Below are positions 11,933-25,957 of a stretch of DNA of 64,000 nt, in pieces. The stretch is from Podospora bellae-mahoneyi. Taxonomy: Eukaryota > Ascomycota > Sordariomycetes > Sordariales > Podosporaceae. The DNA is taken from assembly GCF_035222275.1 (NCBI RefSeq), contig NC_085881.1:620001-684000 (forward strand), given 5' to 3'. The notes under the pieces are model-generated. The model made no database searches and was not told the origin of the DNA. It saw only the letters and a list, made by a program, of their open reading frames with translations. Every line of letters starts with the position of its first letter. Positions within the stretch are counted from its first letter, which is position 1. The position numbers and the translations under genes were made by a program.

Positions 11933-14900
11933 ATTTTATTGCTTTTTCCTGCCTTCCTTGTTTGGATTTGCCGGGGGTAGTGATTGGTCAACCTGGTTGA
12001 AGCAAACGGATGGGTGCTGATGATGTCAATTTTGATGCAAAGAAGCATTTATTATATTAGCCATGTGAGGTAGTGATAAAATAACGTGCGAAAATAAGCA
12101 AGTAGGCAGAAATGAAGAAGAAAACAAATATAACTCTGAAACACACAGAACACGCTCTCTGCGCGCAAGTCGCGTCGGTCGCCACCTGGCAACACCAACT
12201 CGAGCTCCAATATCGCAGGTCTGCGGCACGAAATCACGTGATACCCCTCCACAAATCTGCTCTTAGCATTCATTCTCAGCCTCTCCAATGTCATCCATCG
12301 GGGAGTTTGCGCCTTTTTCCACTGACCACCCATCGATGTCTAGACTGGCGTGATGATAACAGTGTAACATCCCCTATTCCCCGAGCGAAGCTCCCCTAAA
12401 TAGCCTAGCAATTAACCCACCTGTCACACCCAACAGAGTCACATCAGGCATACTCGCCTCTGTCTTTCACAGTGAAAACACTCCACACTTCGGTTTCGGT
12501 CTCTTTGCTCATCGCCATCAGAGAGCCATTCTTTCACCTTTCAGGAACTGGTTCCTAAAGGGTAGTGCGCTCTACCCATCTATCTGGAACATCTCCATGG
12601 TAGCGATCTGTCACCCCCTTTTTACCCTCAAGCGATCCGAGCTGAAGTCCTTCTTCTCTCCTCCCCACGAAATCTAATTCCATCATTCGGTTTAGCTAAA
12701 CTCCCTAGCGAATTTCTGCAAGGGAGATCTTATCACCCTCCTCTGCCGCATAAGACATGTTTCCCGTGCGCCATGTTCTTCAAAGTTCTAGGTTACCTTG
12801 ACTCAAAACTCAGGTAGCGAAGTGTGATATGTGATATCCCCCTTATTTACCCCCTATTATACCCAGGATTACATCCCGTCCCAGCAGCCCGTTCCCCCAC
12901 GAGGATGCGGGGTTCTGTTTCTCCCTTGAATGCATTTTGGTTCAAGTTTCCAAAAAGGCAGGGTTTGTTGTTTAGTCTGGTTCATTATTCTTGAACATTA
13001 AATACACCTGTCATATATATGATGTTAAACACACCCATGGCAAGGATGATCTCCATATTATCCCATTGTTAATAGCACACATTTGTACGGGTGTGGGGAA
13101 TGGATCGTTCCGATGCGCATTGCATATCTGCAGTGGCGGTTGTGCATATTCATGCTATCTTGCTTCCTTCCCTCGTCCCTGTCCGTATCGCTGGGAGCCG
13201 CCCAAGAGCAAACACCAGAGCACAGTAAGAAACACTGCCAGAAAGACCCCCTTTTTGGTTACGTTTTTCTGCAGCATGGGCCCTTATTGATCTCTTCACC
13301 GTTGATGTTGCTGCCTCCGCCGTTGAAACCATGCACGATGGTCATTGCGGCAGTAATGGTGATGGTGACATTTAACAGTCACAGTCCATCTGTCTATGCC
13401 ATGCTACTGTCCCCATGCAAATGTGAGTACGGTAGATGAACTGTAGGTATGCTCGAAGCATCCCGTCATGTAATGTAATCCTCCTGCCTCTGCCTTTGGC
13501 CTCCCTACCGTACCTACATGTAGGCGCCCACAAACTGCGCCGAGGAAACAGTAAGCAATATCAATAACAGCCGGACATCATGCACCTTCAGGTACTCGAT
13601 ATTTTCTTACGCGCACAACCTCACCACCGCATTACATTACCTTCACCTATCCAAATTTTACCTTGCCCTCACAGCAGTTCATGCACAACGGATGCTGCAA
13701 ACTGTGACCACTGCTCTGCAAGTACACACCTCCTACTCCATGTATGTAACGGCGACGGACAGGAACGGACGGATGGACCCGAAGTATTCTGCAACTCCAG
13801 CTCCAGCTTGATGCAATGCCACTGTCCTGAACCTCCCTACCTAAACTTCGTCTCCCATAACCCCAACAAATCCAAGCATCATCATTATGTTTGACGCTTA
13901 AGCCCATGTTTGGCGGCATATAGTCAGTTTTGAAGGAATGTGATATAAGCCCCCCCATCACACAGTGCATTTCTCATATCCTACCTTACCCTTCCTATAT
14001 TCCCACCATTGGAAACCAAGCCACTCACTTCCATCGATCAATCCTGCACGCCATCCCCCCCAGATCCAGCCAGATCTTGTGTCATACCTACCTACCAGCA
14101 TCATATTTCATGCGCTTGTCATTGATCCCTCATCAGCCGGCCGTTCACACAGACCCATTCATATGTCTCCAGGTCACGGGCCAGCAACAAACAATATTTG
14201 TTATTTGTATCAAGATCTACAATTGTGATCTGGAGATCTTTAGTGCCTCATTATTGTGTGCCTTGAAAACATGGTCATGATGGTTGCTTGAACATCGATG
14301 TTTCCGCTCCTGAAATTCCCCACATTCTGGCCATCATCGGCGGCTACTCTTCTCACAAACCATGCTCTGTTGCTCATGAGGACTCAGCAGCCAGCTAGGT
14401 TGGACCTCGTTGGCCCCCTTCCCCCCGGGTGCTCAACTGCTATCAGTCCGTGCCGCTGCCCATCAGCCAACCCACCACCACCTCCATGCCATCTCAACCC
14501 TCAGCGCCGCCGCTCTAACCGTCACACAAGTTCTTTAATTCTTCCAACAGAAGAACCAGATTACATTCAAACCCCCCATTTTGCTGCTTCAAACAAACTC
14601 AGCCCCCAACCAAAAAAAAACCAACCAGGGAGGTGAATAAATGTCGGTGATCTAAACCCAGCAACCCACCCACCAAAGTGTCCTTTGTGTAACCGCTCCT
14701 TAATATCAACTTTCCCCAACAAGGGGGCAAAGAACAAAAAAAACAAAAGAAGGCAAAAGCGGTGTGTGCGTGCTGCTCCTGATGGATAATGAAACCCATA
14801 ATATTGTCTTTTTGAGAAAAGCATAACAACCTAATCACCAACAAACCATGAAACAAATATTATTCCCCACCCACCCCAAAAAAAGCCAGCAGTATTCTCA

Positions 14901-16000
14901 AACCGCAAAAAAGAGGCTCAGCAATTGCTGTCCCTTCTCAGTATCACTGTTATGGATACCCTTACCTACCCACCTGCCTTACCTGCCCAAAAAATATGCG
15001 TATCATACTGACTTGCATCCATCATTATACCTACCGTGCTTGCGCCCGATGCCGGGTGGGTGCATACAGACCACTCATGCACCACACACCATGCTCAGTC
15101 AGCCTGTCAGTCCTGGTGTCTCTCTCTCCCTCTCGCTCGCCGATCTCCTCTTTGTTCTGTCCTGCTCAGTCAGTCAGTCAGCCAGTCAGTCGGTAGTCAG
15201 CCATTCAATTCCCCCCTCCCTTCTCCTTTCCCATCAAATCGGCCATTTTCTCACCATCCCCATTGATACCAATTCACAACCCCCGCCCGCGTCCATTTAT
15301 TACCCAAATGCAAGACTCCCTTTCCCATCCATCCATCCATTCTTAGGTAGCAATTCTTCGCGCGATCGCGGAGACAAAAGATCTCGTACATACATACATA
15401 CATAACGCAGCAGTACACATACTCACACTACATTTGCTTGCTTGCTGCATGTCGGGAATGCGAGCGAGACCCCCCCCCCAACCCCAAACACACAGATCCA
15501 GAGCAAAGCAAAAAGGCACAACGAGGGGAAAAAAAAGCCACCCCCTCCCCCCGTGCAGGGTTCCCTTCATGCAAATTGTGGCCCAGCCAGCCAGCCAGCC
15601 AGCAAAGAGAAGAGCACAATACCGCACCTTGATCCGATGGGGCAGAATCGGGGCTGCCTCTGCTGCTTATCAGAGCAGTGGGTGGTTTGGTTGGTTGGCT
15701 AGGTTGGGTTGCAACTCATAGTACTCAGTGTCCGTCCTGGCCGATGAATTGCAATTAACAAAAGACAAACCCGGCTCCGAGTCAAACTTTCCCACCTAGT
15801 TACAGACTCATGTCTCTTATTTTTCGCTTTTCAGAATCATGGTCCGCTGCCGCATCTTGTCTTGTCTCGGCGAGAGGCAAAAGCCAACCCGATCCCATGG
15901 CCCTATCTCTGTATATGCTTGCCCCCATGTCGTAGCAGTGGTGGTGCGAGGGGGAAGGGGGGAGGGGGTGAGCTGTAATATGCAACAAGCCAGGCTAATG
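11933..16000. other. Gene-poor interval, left part
   Basis: About 4 kb without a supportable gene. Open frames are short or low in complexity, Pro/Ser/His-rich, and typical of CT- or CA-rich non-coding DNA. Several tetranucleotide arrays cluster at 15.1-15.6 kb. The first few hundred bases must hold the promoter of the minus-strand BRCT gene. Confidence 0.5.
15162..15604. repeat. Cluster of tetranucleotide microsatellites
   Basis: Within 450 bp there are tandem TCAG units near 15165-15190, CATC units near 15325-15342, CATA units near 15388-15402, TTGC/TGCT units near 15431-15447 and CCAG units near 15582-15602. Each array has only about 3-5 copies, but five different 4-bp repeats in so short a span is notable. 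Confidence 0.8.
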
Positions 16001-19000
16001 TGGGACAGCGCATCGGGAGAGAGACAGATCTTCCATACAGCATACAGAAAAAAAAAAAAGGCTTGAGGCTAACTTCCTGCAGTGTTCCCGTCGTCACCCA
16101 TGCTGACATGGTGCAGCCAGCAGCAGCGAACAACACCCTCTCAAGCTAGGCCACGACGACGAAAGAGAGGGGCGATAGAGCCACCCGCGAGAAAAAAATC
16201 ACTAGACGGATAGATCCTAGCGGTGGAGCTCCGCTCATGAACTGTTTGGTTTGGGTGGCCTGCCACCGGTCAGTGAGTACTGATTGTTTGGGAGCCAATA
16301 TGGCAGCGGGGATTTTGACAACACTTTACTACCCTCTGAAAGCCTCGAAAAAGATCTGATCTCGCTCGGTTATGGGCTGTCGGTAGAAGAAGGACCGACC
16401 AGGGCAAGCACCGGAGGCATCAGCAAAGAAGAGGCGGGAGCGGGGAAGCATGGAGAATGCCGAGGACAACAAGAGGTGCAGTGACGGCACAACCGAGTTC
16501 AGTTGCGAATCGCGAATCGCTTCCATTGTCTGAAATGCTTTTGAGCTGTCAGCCATGAAGCCTTGGGAGAGTCGGTCCAAAGACGGCTGGGCGTCCTTCG
16601 TTCAAAAGAGTCGATGTACCACCACCGAAGAAGACAATGACTGTGGAGCAATGAGGAGAGTTGAAGACGGGCTTTCTGGCGTTCTCTCATTGGCTTCCTG
16701 GCGCCAACGACTTGGCCATGTCTCTTTTCATCCTGGCCTGGGGGGGTTGCCGATGTGTTTATCGAGCGCGACTTTTCGCGAACCGGGGAAGACGACGTCA
16801 AAAGAGGGGTTGGTGTAGTGAGGGCGAAGTAGCGGTGTGAGCCGGTTGGAGGGACACAGTGTGAGACAGCAGGTCGGGGGATGTACCCGTTGACAGAAGA
16901 GCAACAACATCGAGAATGTCTTCCTGTTCTCCTGGAAGCTGTGCAGTGCTTCCAGAACATGTCACCACCACAACCGCCCTCCTAACCGTGCATATGTTTG
17001 CAACAACTCCATGTGGACCTGGCGGACAAGCACTGCACTTGGTGCAGATCCAGAGACGGGTATATGGGCCAGCAAGATGGTCCAAATTTGGGATATCAGA
17101 TATCGGACCCGTCACAAGCGGCGTGTCAAGACGGCTAAAAACCACCTTGGAAGAGGAAACCCTCCTATCGAGCCCTGCCGAACCAGACTTGCCATTGGGT
17201 AGCAGCCCAGCATCCGAGGCGAGAGCCTCGACTTGTTGAGTCGTTGAGACGATGCTATGATGGAGAATGATCATGGTTTGGTGGTCAGCAACAGGAGATG
17301 TCGAGTTTGTTTGGTGGGTTCGGGAATGAGAATTCAATCGCACTGTGAAGGTCCGGACCTTCTCTGCTTCTCTTCGTCCCCTCACACCACATCAAGACCA
17401 CCCTCTCGCATGTGCCACACACACGGCACGCACGCAGACTGTCCACCGCTTCCATCCTGGCAGCCATGTAAGGCGGAAAACGGTCCGCACATGCAGCTTG
17501 TTTTCTGGCGAATAGGAGCAGCAAAGCGAGGCAAGAACAGAGTTCAACTGCCCTATGATTTGCATGATCCGATGTCCCGCCCGAACAATCCCAGTCAGGA
17601 AGAATGTCTTGGTCCAGACTCGAGAAATGAAGAGGGAGTTGCTTCAAATGTGAATATGAGAGACGACAAGGTCTTAGACGAATATGGAAAGCCAATTGGA
17701 GGTTTGACGGCAAGCTGACCTCGAGCCTAACTCCCTCCCACCAACAAACCAAGCCCCAGGACTGGACAGAAGCTGCTGGGATGCCTCTCCAAAGTATCTC
17801 GTTGTGGGTGTGGGCTTGAAGACGTGGTTCGCGTTGATTGGACTGATGGGCTGGCCAGCCAGTACCACATCCCACCAAAGGTTGGCGCGGGAAGATAAAG
17901 CCCAAACCCGAACGAACATGCTGGGAAAGAGGAGGGTTCGTCTATCAGGTATCAACTTTCACTATCGCGACGCCCTCATCATTATTGCCAGCTTCCCAGT
18001 CGAGTCGTTATTGCGCAATCAGGAATTTGGTGCTTCGGTCCCGGGTGGACTTGAGGAATCGGTTGGCTTGTCGGCCATGGGAATAAGCAATCGCTGTCAT
18101 CAGCTTTCTTGCACTGCCATCATCATACCTATATCATGATGTATTCACAATGCTTTGTAGGTTGCGGGAACGCTAGCGGATACGTAACAAGAAGCCTGTC
18201 CGTGAAGCTTCAGATCTCTGTCGATGGCTGGCCGGGTGCCCGGACGTGCTGAGGTCCGGCTTTGCAGGGGAAGCTTCGGGACGGTCCACACTCGGAGGCG
18301 TCGGTGCAGGGCTAGCAAGAAGGGGCTGGTTCTTTTGCGTCGCCGAGGGTTGAGACTGATGATGAGGGTTAGAAGAGATGGGGGAGGGGGTTGGAAGCGA
18401 TCCCCTGCAAGAAGAGGAAACTGAAACATGACCACACGCCCCCCCTATTCGATTCGAGCAGACCGCAGCAGCATGATTGGAGGATCCATCCTCCATCGAC
18501 GCACAAGCACCTAACCGCTGTGCATTTGTCCGCATGCAAGTGTTGTCGAGCCCTTGGAAGTTTTCCTATCCAAGATCCCTGTGCGCCGAGGCTCTGGATT
18601 CTCGCTGACCTTCTTGGGTTGGACGTTGTGCGTAGCCTGGCGACGCAGGGACCTCATCTGCCTTTGGCGAAGAAAACAGAAACCCATGGCCATCACTCCC
18701 GCTCCCCCTCAAAAGGACGTGATCAGAGCGCCGCTGTGGTTTCAGGCCTAATTTGGGAGAGACAAAAGAAACACCCAAGACATCTGGTGGCTTTGACCGT
18801 TTTGCTCAAGGGAAACAAGCCCGCAGAGGACGGGACTCATCCCGTAAGAAGGCCCTTTGGCAGAGTGATATCAAACAAGAATGGCTATTGCGGCACGGCT
18901 AGGATAACGCTTAGTACTTCGGACGAATACCTCCTCCATATCAGTAACTTTCCACGCCGTGAACACTACAGCGTTACTTCTTGGTGGACCTTCGGAAGGT

Positions 19001-22000
19001 TGGGGGTTTCTCTGGATGGAATGCACAGGATGTTGCATAACATGAGAACCAGGGAATGTATGAGGCTGAATGTGCTGCATCTAGCACCCGCCAGCACACG
19101 AGCATCGCAGTTGCATCTCCGAAGTGAGAGTATTGTGACCGGTCAGCTGGCTTTGGGAGTTGGCGGTCGACAGGTTTGCTGCCAGCTTACGCCACTGCCA
19201 TCCCTCGACAAGAATGTTTGCTGCTGCGCCAGTCGCAACACAGGCAGGCACTCGACAGGACCGGCAGTTGACGAGAACACAGCATGAAAAATGCGGTTGT
19301 TCTGCTTTCTCCCCAGGACCTGCCGCCGGGTCATGCACCGCACCGCATGAAGTTTCCAGAAATCCGGCCAGGCGGTATCGGCAAGTGACCTGTCATCGCG
19401 ACATGCTTCCGCCAACCGTTGACGGCTTGGAGGAGGTTTGACAAGATGGCGAACATCGAGCAGGAAAATACCATGAGAATGGCCTTTTTTTTTAGCATCA
19501 GGTTCAACAGACGAGAAGAAACAGAACTCCACTTCCAGTCACCCGTCCAAGGTGACATGATGGTCTCGGGTGGAACATGAGCGGGAGCGATATGGACGGG
19601 GTTTTTTTTGGTGAGGGTGCGGTCCGCTCGGGATGTCGTCCCAGTGGGCGCCGGTTCTACCCACACGGGGCTCATCGGGACCTCTCAGCGTCAAGTGACC
19701 TCGGTTACAGCCAGTCCTCGAGAGCCACGATTCCAGACGAAGATGCTGAGTTGTGACAGAACATAGCGAGGCTTGCCACGTACGCACACCAACAAGTGTG
19801 CTTTTCTTCTCCTTACAGGTATCGGAGTCGACGGCGATGTCTTGTGATGGAGGTCGGCATGAAGAAAAATCTCCTCTATTGCCAAGTCCACATCGCCGAG
19901 CCGGCCAGCTCGATCTTTCTGGACCGTGATCGAAAAGAGTAGTTGGCTCGCCGTTGCAATCCGCAAAAAAAGAGCGCCCAGCCACTTCGGGGGGGGGGGC
20001 GGTGTCAATCCGGGGGAGACTACCAAGCGAGATACTGTTCTGGCGATAATCATGATGATGATGATGACCGAATTCGATATTCCTAGGCCCATGGCATCAG
20101 CAACTCGGGGCCGAGGACCTTGACGTCGAAACATGTCATGACAGGAGCGGTCGTGCATTGCAGGGCAGGGCTTTTGCGGTGATCTTGCATTGGTGGCCAT
20201 CAACCCGGCAGCACATCGATGGACGCGCATCTGAATCCCCATCTCTGAAGATGGTCCATCGCTCACCATAGGCACAGGCAAATTTCCTCGCTTCTCCACT
20301 GCAACGACTGGATGCCCCCACACAAGCTTCTGCACCGACAAGAAGCATGGGGAGGGGCGTGTTGTTGAACGGACAGTGTCGACATCATGCGGTGCGCACC
20401 GTATACCTCATTACCCCGCTCTTCGGCGAAGAATCACTTCACCCAGCATTCTGTGTCCATCTCGTGTCTCTCTCTGCACGTGGTTTGTTTCCGCGGTTGT
20501 TGTGTCCCGAGTTGGGTGTGATCATTGTGCGATTGAAGATTTGTTCAAGTGTATGTCGGTCCAGTGGTAATGATAGAAACAAGGGTTTGATGTTGAGGTC
20601 GTTAGAGTGTGAGCTCGAGGTTAGAGCAGATGGTGAGCGGCTCAAGCTTTCAGATGGCCCGTGCTGTAAGAAAGTGCGGCACTCGCCGAGCCCGAGATCA
20701 TCGCAGCCACTTCGTCAACCTCTAACCACCAACCAAGCAGCAGTCTCCAATCCTCTTTCCGCCGCCATTGTTTTCGTATTCTTTTTTTTTTTTTCTCTCC
20801 CACCCTCTTTTCTTGTTTCTCCCGCGAAGTGCCGTCTCAAGGCTGAAATTGTCTCTCTCTGAGCCTTATGAGCCTTATGCATCGCCGTTATGTCAAGTGC
20901 TTCCTGTCGATCTGTTAGTTTCGAACGTTTGGATATGCAGTATTTGAGCCGGGCAGGCACTGCATGGATCCGTCAGGCCAGTCTTCTATTACCATCCCCA
21001 CGTGTTGGGGGGATGCACGACAGCCCAGCGGTGGCCTGGTCATCGGGTTGCGCGCAGTTGATCTTGTTGACATCACAGCATGGTCACAATGAAGCGTTTC
21101 TTTGCTGTTCCTGAAGCCAGTGCTTCAGATCAGATGCAGCAAGGTACACGGCGTGCTCCTGGTTCGGAAAAAGCTTATGGGATCTGGGAATGCCTGAGAT
21201 CCAATGCATGCTCCAAGGCCAGGCCCTCCACGCCAGAAGGTGCAGAAAACGCAACGCCGGTGTTCGGGTTCATGTGCGTAACACGACGCTTGTTGCCCAC
21301 CGCACCGCACTTTGCAGCAAATCGTGCATTGCAGCTAAATGGTCAATCGGAGTTTTTCTCGACTGATGCGGATATCGACTGATGAACCATACAGGCCGAA
21401 AAGACGTCTCGGATCGGGCGGACTCTGAGTTCCCTCATCTCATCAATTGATTTTTGACCGGTTCTTGATTGTTCGTGGTCGCCGAAGGTGGTCTCGTCGA
21501 CCTTGCTTGCAACCTCGCCATTCTTGATATAGCGGTACGGTGGTCTGGTGTGGTTACCTTATCTCTGACACTTTTGCAGAAGATCGGCAATCAAGAACCG
21601 GTCAAACGATATGTCAAGCCAAACGCAGCGAAAAGACGGGCCTCTCACTTACACACTACCCACCACGCCGTACATGTGCATTGCATACGGTATGTATGTA
21701 GATGCACCTACCACCCTGAGTGAGCGGCGCGTTGCATGCATTGGTTGCCGCTTCGACTAACGCACCAGCATCTTTTGATCTGTTTTTCTTCTTCTCTTTT
21801 CTTACCCACCAAATCCCCGTATGGATGGATGACTATACTATGCGAAGCACGAAGGGCCTGAGCCCACGGGTCCCTCCCTGACAGCAAAGACACCACAAGA
21901 ACAACTCCCATTGTGTCTTCCACCCAAGTCATTAGATCATGAGCCAAGAATATCAGCCAGCAATTTGCCATTCGCCTATCGTTGGTTTTGAAGTCCACGA

Positions 22001-25000
22001 AGACGACGAAAGAGCATCCCTTTCTGGACTAGCCTCTCGCCGGCCAATCAGCCAGGACATGGCTGGTACCTACCCTGCATAAGAGGGGCTTGGTGGCGGG
22101 GAGGGGAGGGGGTGGCTGCAGCGAAACACCTGCTTTGCCTTTTGCACAGTGCGGGGGTTCAGCACTTTCAACTGCTTCCAGATGAAGAACGCCTCCCCAG
22201 CAGTTCCGATACAATAAAAGATGTGATATGACCCGGTAGTCGCGATATCGGGATGTCATATCTCTAATCTGGGCCGATGAATGCAAAATGAGAAGGGGAG
22301 GCAGAACATATCGGACTTTTGGGCGGCGGTATCAAGCCGGCCCCTCCGTACCCGCGGGGCATCTTCTGTCACAGCTGAATCGGCTTGGTTCCCGGCCCTG
22401 CGCTTTTCTGGGTAACTGCAGCAGTGTCGAAAAATAACATCATTGGTGTTTGCTCTGCCAGTCTTCCATGCTTGGCTATGGAAGCGTGATGGAACAAGTT
22501 GATGGTGGGAGATAGCGTGGTGATCGGCCCAGAGGAGACGGGACGGGTTCGACGGGCTCCCCCGTGTCTCTCACTGCTCTCTTGCGAGGCCCGAAGACAA
22601 GGCTGGGGAGGGGGCCTCGGGGAACCACTGCACACCACCGCACACCACCGCTTTCTTGAACTGGCGCGCGGATATCACCAGATGAGAAGTCGGAGCAGTC
22701 TCATCGGCTGATTCGTGAAGAAAGCGCCCATCACAGAAACGTGGCTCACTGACGAGCATTGGCCGGCGGCTGTTTTCGAGAGCCTCTCTACCCACACACA
22801 CCGGCAGGTCCTTCCCGCCGTATTCTCCGAGTGTCCGTTGAGCCTAATGTTTAGCTCTTCTCACTTGCCACTCAAACGGTCTATGAAATGGTGATTATTT
22901 TCGTGGCTTGTCTGATGAATGATCCGTTTTGGGATGCCATTTTACCTACCCTCGATGATTTGCGCTACGCCACAGCCAGGACGCCTTCTGATTTGCCAGT
23001 GCCAGAGGTCTTGATGGACTTTCCGGGGGGGGGAAAGTAACACGGTATATAGAACACATTCCAACCACCCGTATCCAACTCACACATTTAATCTATTCGT
23101 ACACGTCCGGAGGCCGAGCGGCAGCATGTCAGCATCACCACCCGCTCATAAGTTCGCAGCTGACTGTTTCCATGAACAAATGGATTCGGACTGAACAACA
23201 TGATGTGGGGCCAGGCATGGCTGTTACTAGAAGAAGCTGCCCATAGCCACATGGCTCAACATTCTTGCATCTACACTACAGGAGTCTGCCGGCGTATAAT
23301 AGAGACAAGTCTATTGGCTAAGAAATCTCTTTACACTACAGCTCCCGCTCTGAGAAAGAACCCGGGAGGAAATGCGTTATTCCCCGGCCAATTCTTGCAG
23401 AAAAGGTGCCGGCGCTTAGAGGACGGCAAAGCTTCCTTGTTGGGAACCGTTCTTATCAGCTTATCTGATAGGTATCTATATACCCACCAGTTCGGGCACC
23501 AGAGCCTTAGTCCAAGCAATCTGCTTGTAAGTCCGGTGGCATGCTCTCAACGTTCGACTAGTAAATATCACTCTACCAACCTGCTTGTCCGAACAGGAGA
23601 GGCAATGGCTTGAGGTGATAGCGTGGGCTGTGAGCATCATCCCCCCCTAGGCTGCTGCTCATCATCATCAGTTGTTCGTTTTGTTGCGCACCCCACTCTC
23701 TCTTGGACGGGAGGAGAGTGTTTTCTCACACCCGCCCCCTCTTCTCTGTTTTTTTCTCCCCTCTGGTAGCTCGTAGCCAGTGCGACGTTGAAGACGTGTA
23801 CCCGGGCTCTCGACTGGACGGACTGCCCACACGCCTCCCTGGGTGAGGGCTGCTGTTCCACCGCGGGCCACTAAACACGGCCGCTTACGCACACGCCCCA
23901 TGATCCCGGTCGCGGCCCACATCCCAACCTCCCGTCTCCAGTCAGATTCGCTCAGAAGTTGTTTTCCCTGGTCGAGCCAGGCCCGGACAACAAACCACAC
24001 CCTAACCTCCTCTAGCTTAGCCCCATCCTCCATCCCCATCCCCATTTGCCTTCCCCATGGCCTTCCCCTCTCTCCCTCATCACTCTCGTCTCTCGTGTCT
24101 TCAGCAGTTGTTGGAAATGAATATCAATGGAGAGAAGTGAGTGATGGAGGATAGAGAAGTAGAAAGACATTTAGCTGAAGGATGGCGTAGTAAACAGCAG
24201 AGTTCTCGTAACGGGTAGCCTGGAAAGAAAACGAGAAGCTAACACCGTTGGCCCCTGCTCGCTTGTGTGCTCGGCGGAGGACACTTGCTGCTACCCTGGT
24301 TTGCTGCCCTTGCTCCTTGCACACTTGCTGGGGCCCTTTCGCGAAGGTCCCTGCCAGCACCACTCGGCACCACCACCCAGCATTTGGTTTTTGGAGCTCT
24401 GCTCCAGGCCTTGCTCGCCTTTTCGCCCTTTTTTTCTGCCAATCTAAGACCTTTCCGGTACTGTCTTTGGGCCATACCCCTCTTGAGTGGTCGGCTGGCG
24501 AGCGAGCGGACCAGGGCAACACCGGTACGTACAGCTCAGAGAGAGCGGAACGGGACACCGGGCCAGGCTGGACGAGAGAGAGAAGAGAGAGCTCAGTTGT
24601 TTTCTCTGCTGGGGGGGGAGACACCCCGGCAAGCCCACAGAGAGCTGATCATCCTCTCACCACCACCACCTAAATCAGGCCGCATCCCTTCCTCCTCCTT
24701 CTCTTCCCTCCTCCTCACCACCGCTCCACCGACCTCCCCCAATTTTTTTTTTCTCTCTTTTGGCTTTTGAAAGAGGCAGGAACGTCTGAGAGGCGAGGAA
24801 CAGGTACGATCCGATCCGCACACGCACAGTTTTTCTCTTATCCACGCCCACGCCCATGCCCATGCCCACGGCCCCGTCCCCCGCCCCAATTTGTCTCGTT
24901 TTTTTTTTATTATTTTTTTTTATTTTTTATTTTTTTTACTGCTTGCTTGCTGGCCGTCCTGAAAATTTCTCCATCTCTTTTCTTTGCTCTGCCTCTTGCT

Positions 25001-25089
25001 TTGCTCTCTCATCTGCGTCTTGCTGCCTTGGTCATCCCAACTTTTTTTTTGGTTGTGCGCCTGCCGATTTTGGAGCTAACTGAACCTGC
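16001..25089. other. Gene-poor region upstream of asm-1
   Basis: About 9 kb with balanced base composition and no recognisable gene on either strand. The longest frames (18391-19287 plus, 19691-20341 minus, 17285-17905 minus) show no domain, no coiled coil or signal peptide worth reporting, and no consistent splicing. The position, directly upstream of a developmental regulator of the StuA type, suggests an extended regulatory region and distal leader. I see no direct proof of that. Homopolymer and CT-rich blocks become frequent from 23.6 kb on, as in fungal promoters. Confidence 0.45.
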
Positions 25090-25338
25090 ATGAGCAGTTG
25101 CGCTGAGTCCCGACACCCCGAGTTGCTTGCCGGTTTAACTGGAGGGTCGAGCTACGAACAGAGCGCAAAAACGTTGTCGAGAGGGCCAAAAAGAACGCAA
25201 TCAGGGACACTCAAAGCTTGTCCCAACCCCAACCGCGTGTCTTTATCGCTGAGTTCAAACGTTGGTCGAGATCACCTGCAATTTTCATCTACCGCTGTTA
25301 CTTCTGCATCCCACCTGCTGGTACCACCGCCTGCATAA
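25090..25338 (+). promoter_or_regulatory. Upstream open reading frame 1 in the asm-1 leader (82 codons)
   Basis: It starts at an isolated ATG at 25090 and closes with TAA at 25336-25338. It is not in frame with the APSES protein. It is the most distal of only three ATGs in the last 1.1 kb before the main start. The peptide has no recognisable feature, so a regulatory role is inferred from position alone. Confidence 0.4.
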
Positions 25339-25541
25339 AGTATCTTAACCGCCCCTCGCCACCAAAGCATTGGACAGCCAGCCAGCCCCGACATCACAGA
25401 GATCCGCTTTCTCCCTCCATCTGAAGCTCGACTTCCTCGACGACTGCCTCGCGTCCGCTCACGAACACGTCCTTCGTCTTGTTCAGTGATCTGGTCTTGT
25501 TGTCAAATCCAACCAACATCTACGGCGTCCAGCATTTTGCT

Positions 25542-25553
25542 ATGCTGGTTTGA
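25542..25553 (+). promoter_or_regulatory. Mini-uORF in the asm-1 leader (M-L-V-stop)
   Basis: ATG CTG GTT TGA is a three-codon frame about 650 bp before the main ATG. Short leader ORFs are known for the Aspergillus nidulans stuA transcripts, which makes this a plausible translational control element. Confidence 0.45.
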
Positions 25554-25951
25554 TCGTGATCGCGGATTCCCATATCGCAACCACGCACCCGAGAAGAAAA
25601 AAAAAGGTTCGACCTATACCAACGTTCCTGGCGCCTACCCAGACTAGTACTCGACGCGCCGTCTCTTTTGGAGGAGCCCGAGAAAGTCAATTGGAACTAA
25701 CCATTGTCTCAGCTACCCAATTGGGCCACTCTAGAGAGCTTGTCGTGCCATCAAGCCTGACTGTCTCGTCTTGTCCCCCTCTTCGGCCCGACAGTAGTCT
25801 CCATCGTGGAGACCGGCGGTTACGTGACCGCAAACTCAGATTCACCCAGCTTCGAGAAATACCGAAAAGCTGGATCTCCCGTCGATCTCACAAGGGCATA
25901 CCCGGGGTCCGTCCACCGAAGTGCCGTACTATCATCAGCAGCGACCGTTGT

Positions 25952-25957
25952 ATGTGA
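25952..25957 (+). promoter_or_regulatory. Start-stop element (ATG-TGA) in the asm-1 leader
   Basis: ATG is followed at once by TGA, the shortest possible uORF, 246 bp before the main start. It overlaps, in another frame, an open frame that is continuous with the main protein. There is no other ATG between it and 26203. Confidence 0.45.

Noticed and set aside
14848-15405. 185-codon open frame
   Set aside because: Low-complexity Ser/Pro/His peptide produced by CT- and CA-rich microsatellite DNA.
16798-17905. Overlapping minus-strand frames of 195 and 206 codons
   Set aside because: They could not be joined by credible introns and show no known family feature.
18391-19287. 298-codon open frame on the plus strand
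   Set aside because: The sequence has no recognisable motif, mixed codon use and many overlapping frames of similar length on the other strand; likely chance in a GC-balanced region.
19691-20341. 216-codon open frame on the minus strand
   Set aside because: No domain, contains a run of Ile from an ATC/ATG-type simple repeat and has no coding character.
16774-25456. StuA-type response elements (WCGCGWNM) at 16776-16783, 24337-24344 and 25449-25456 upstream of asm-1
   Set aside because: The consensus is degenerate enough to expect about ten hits in 10 kb by chance; autoregulation cannot be claimed.
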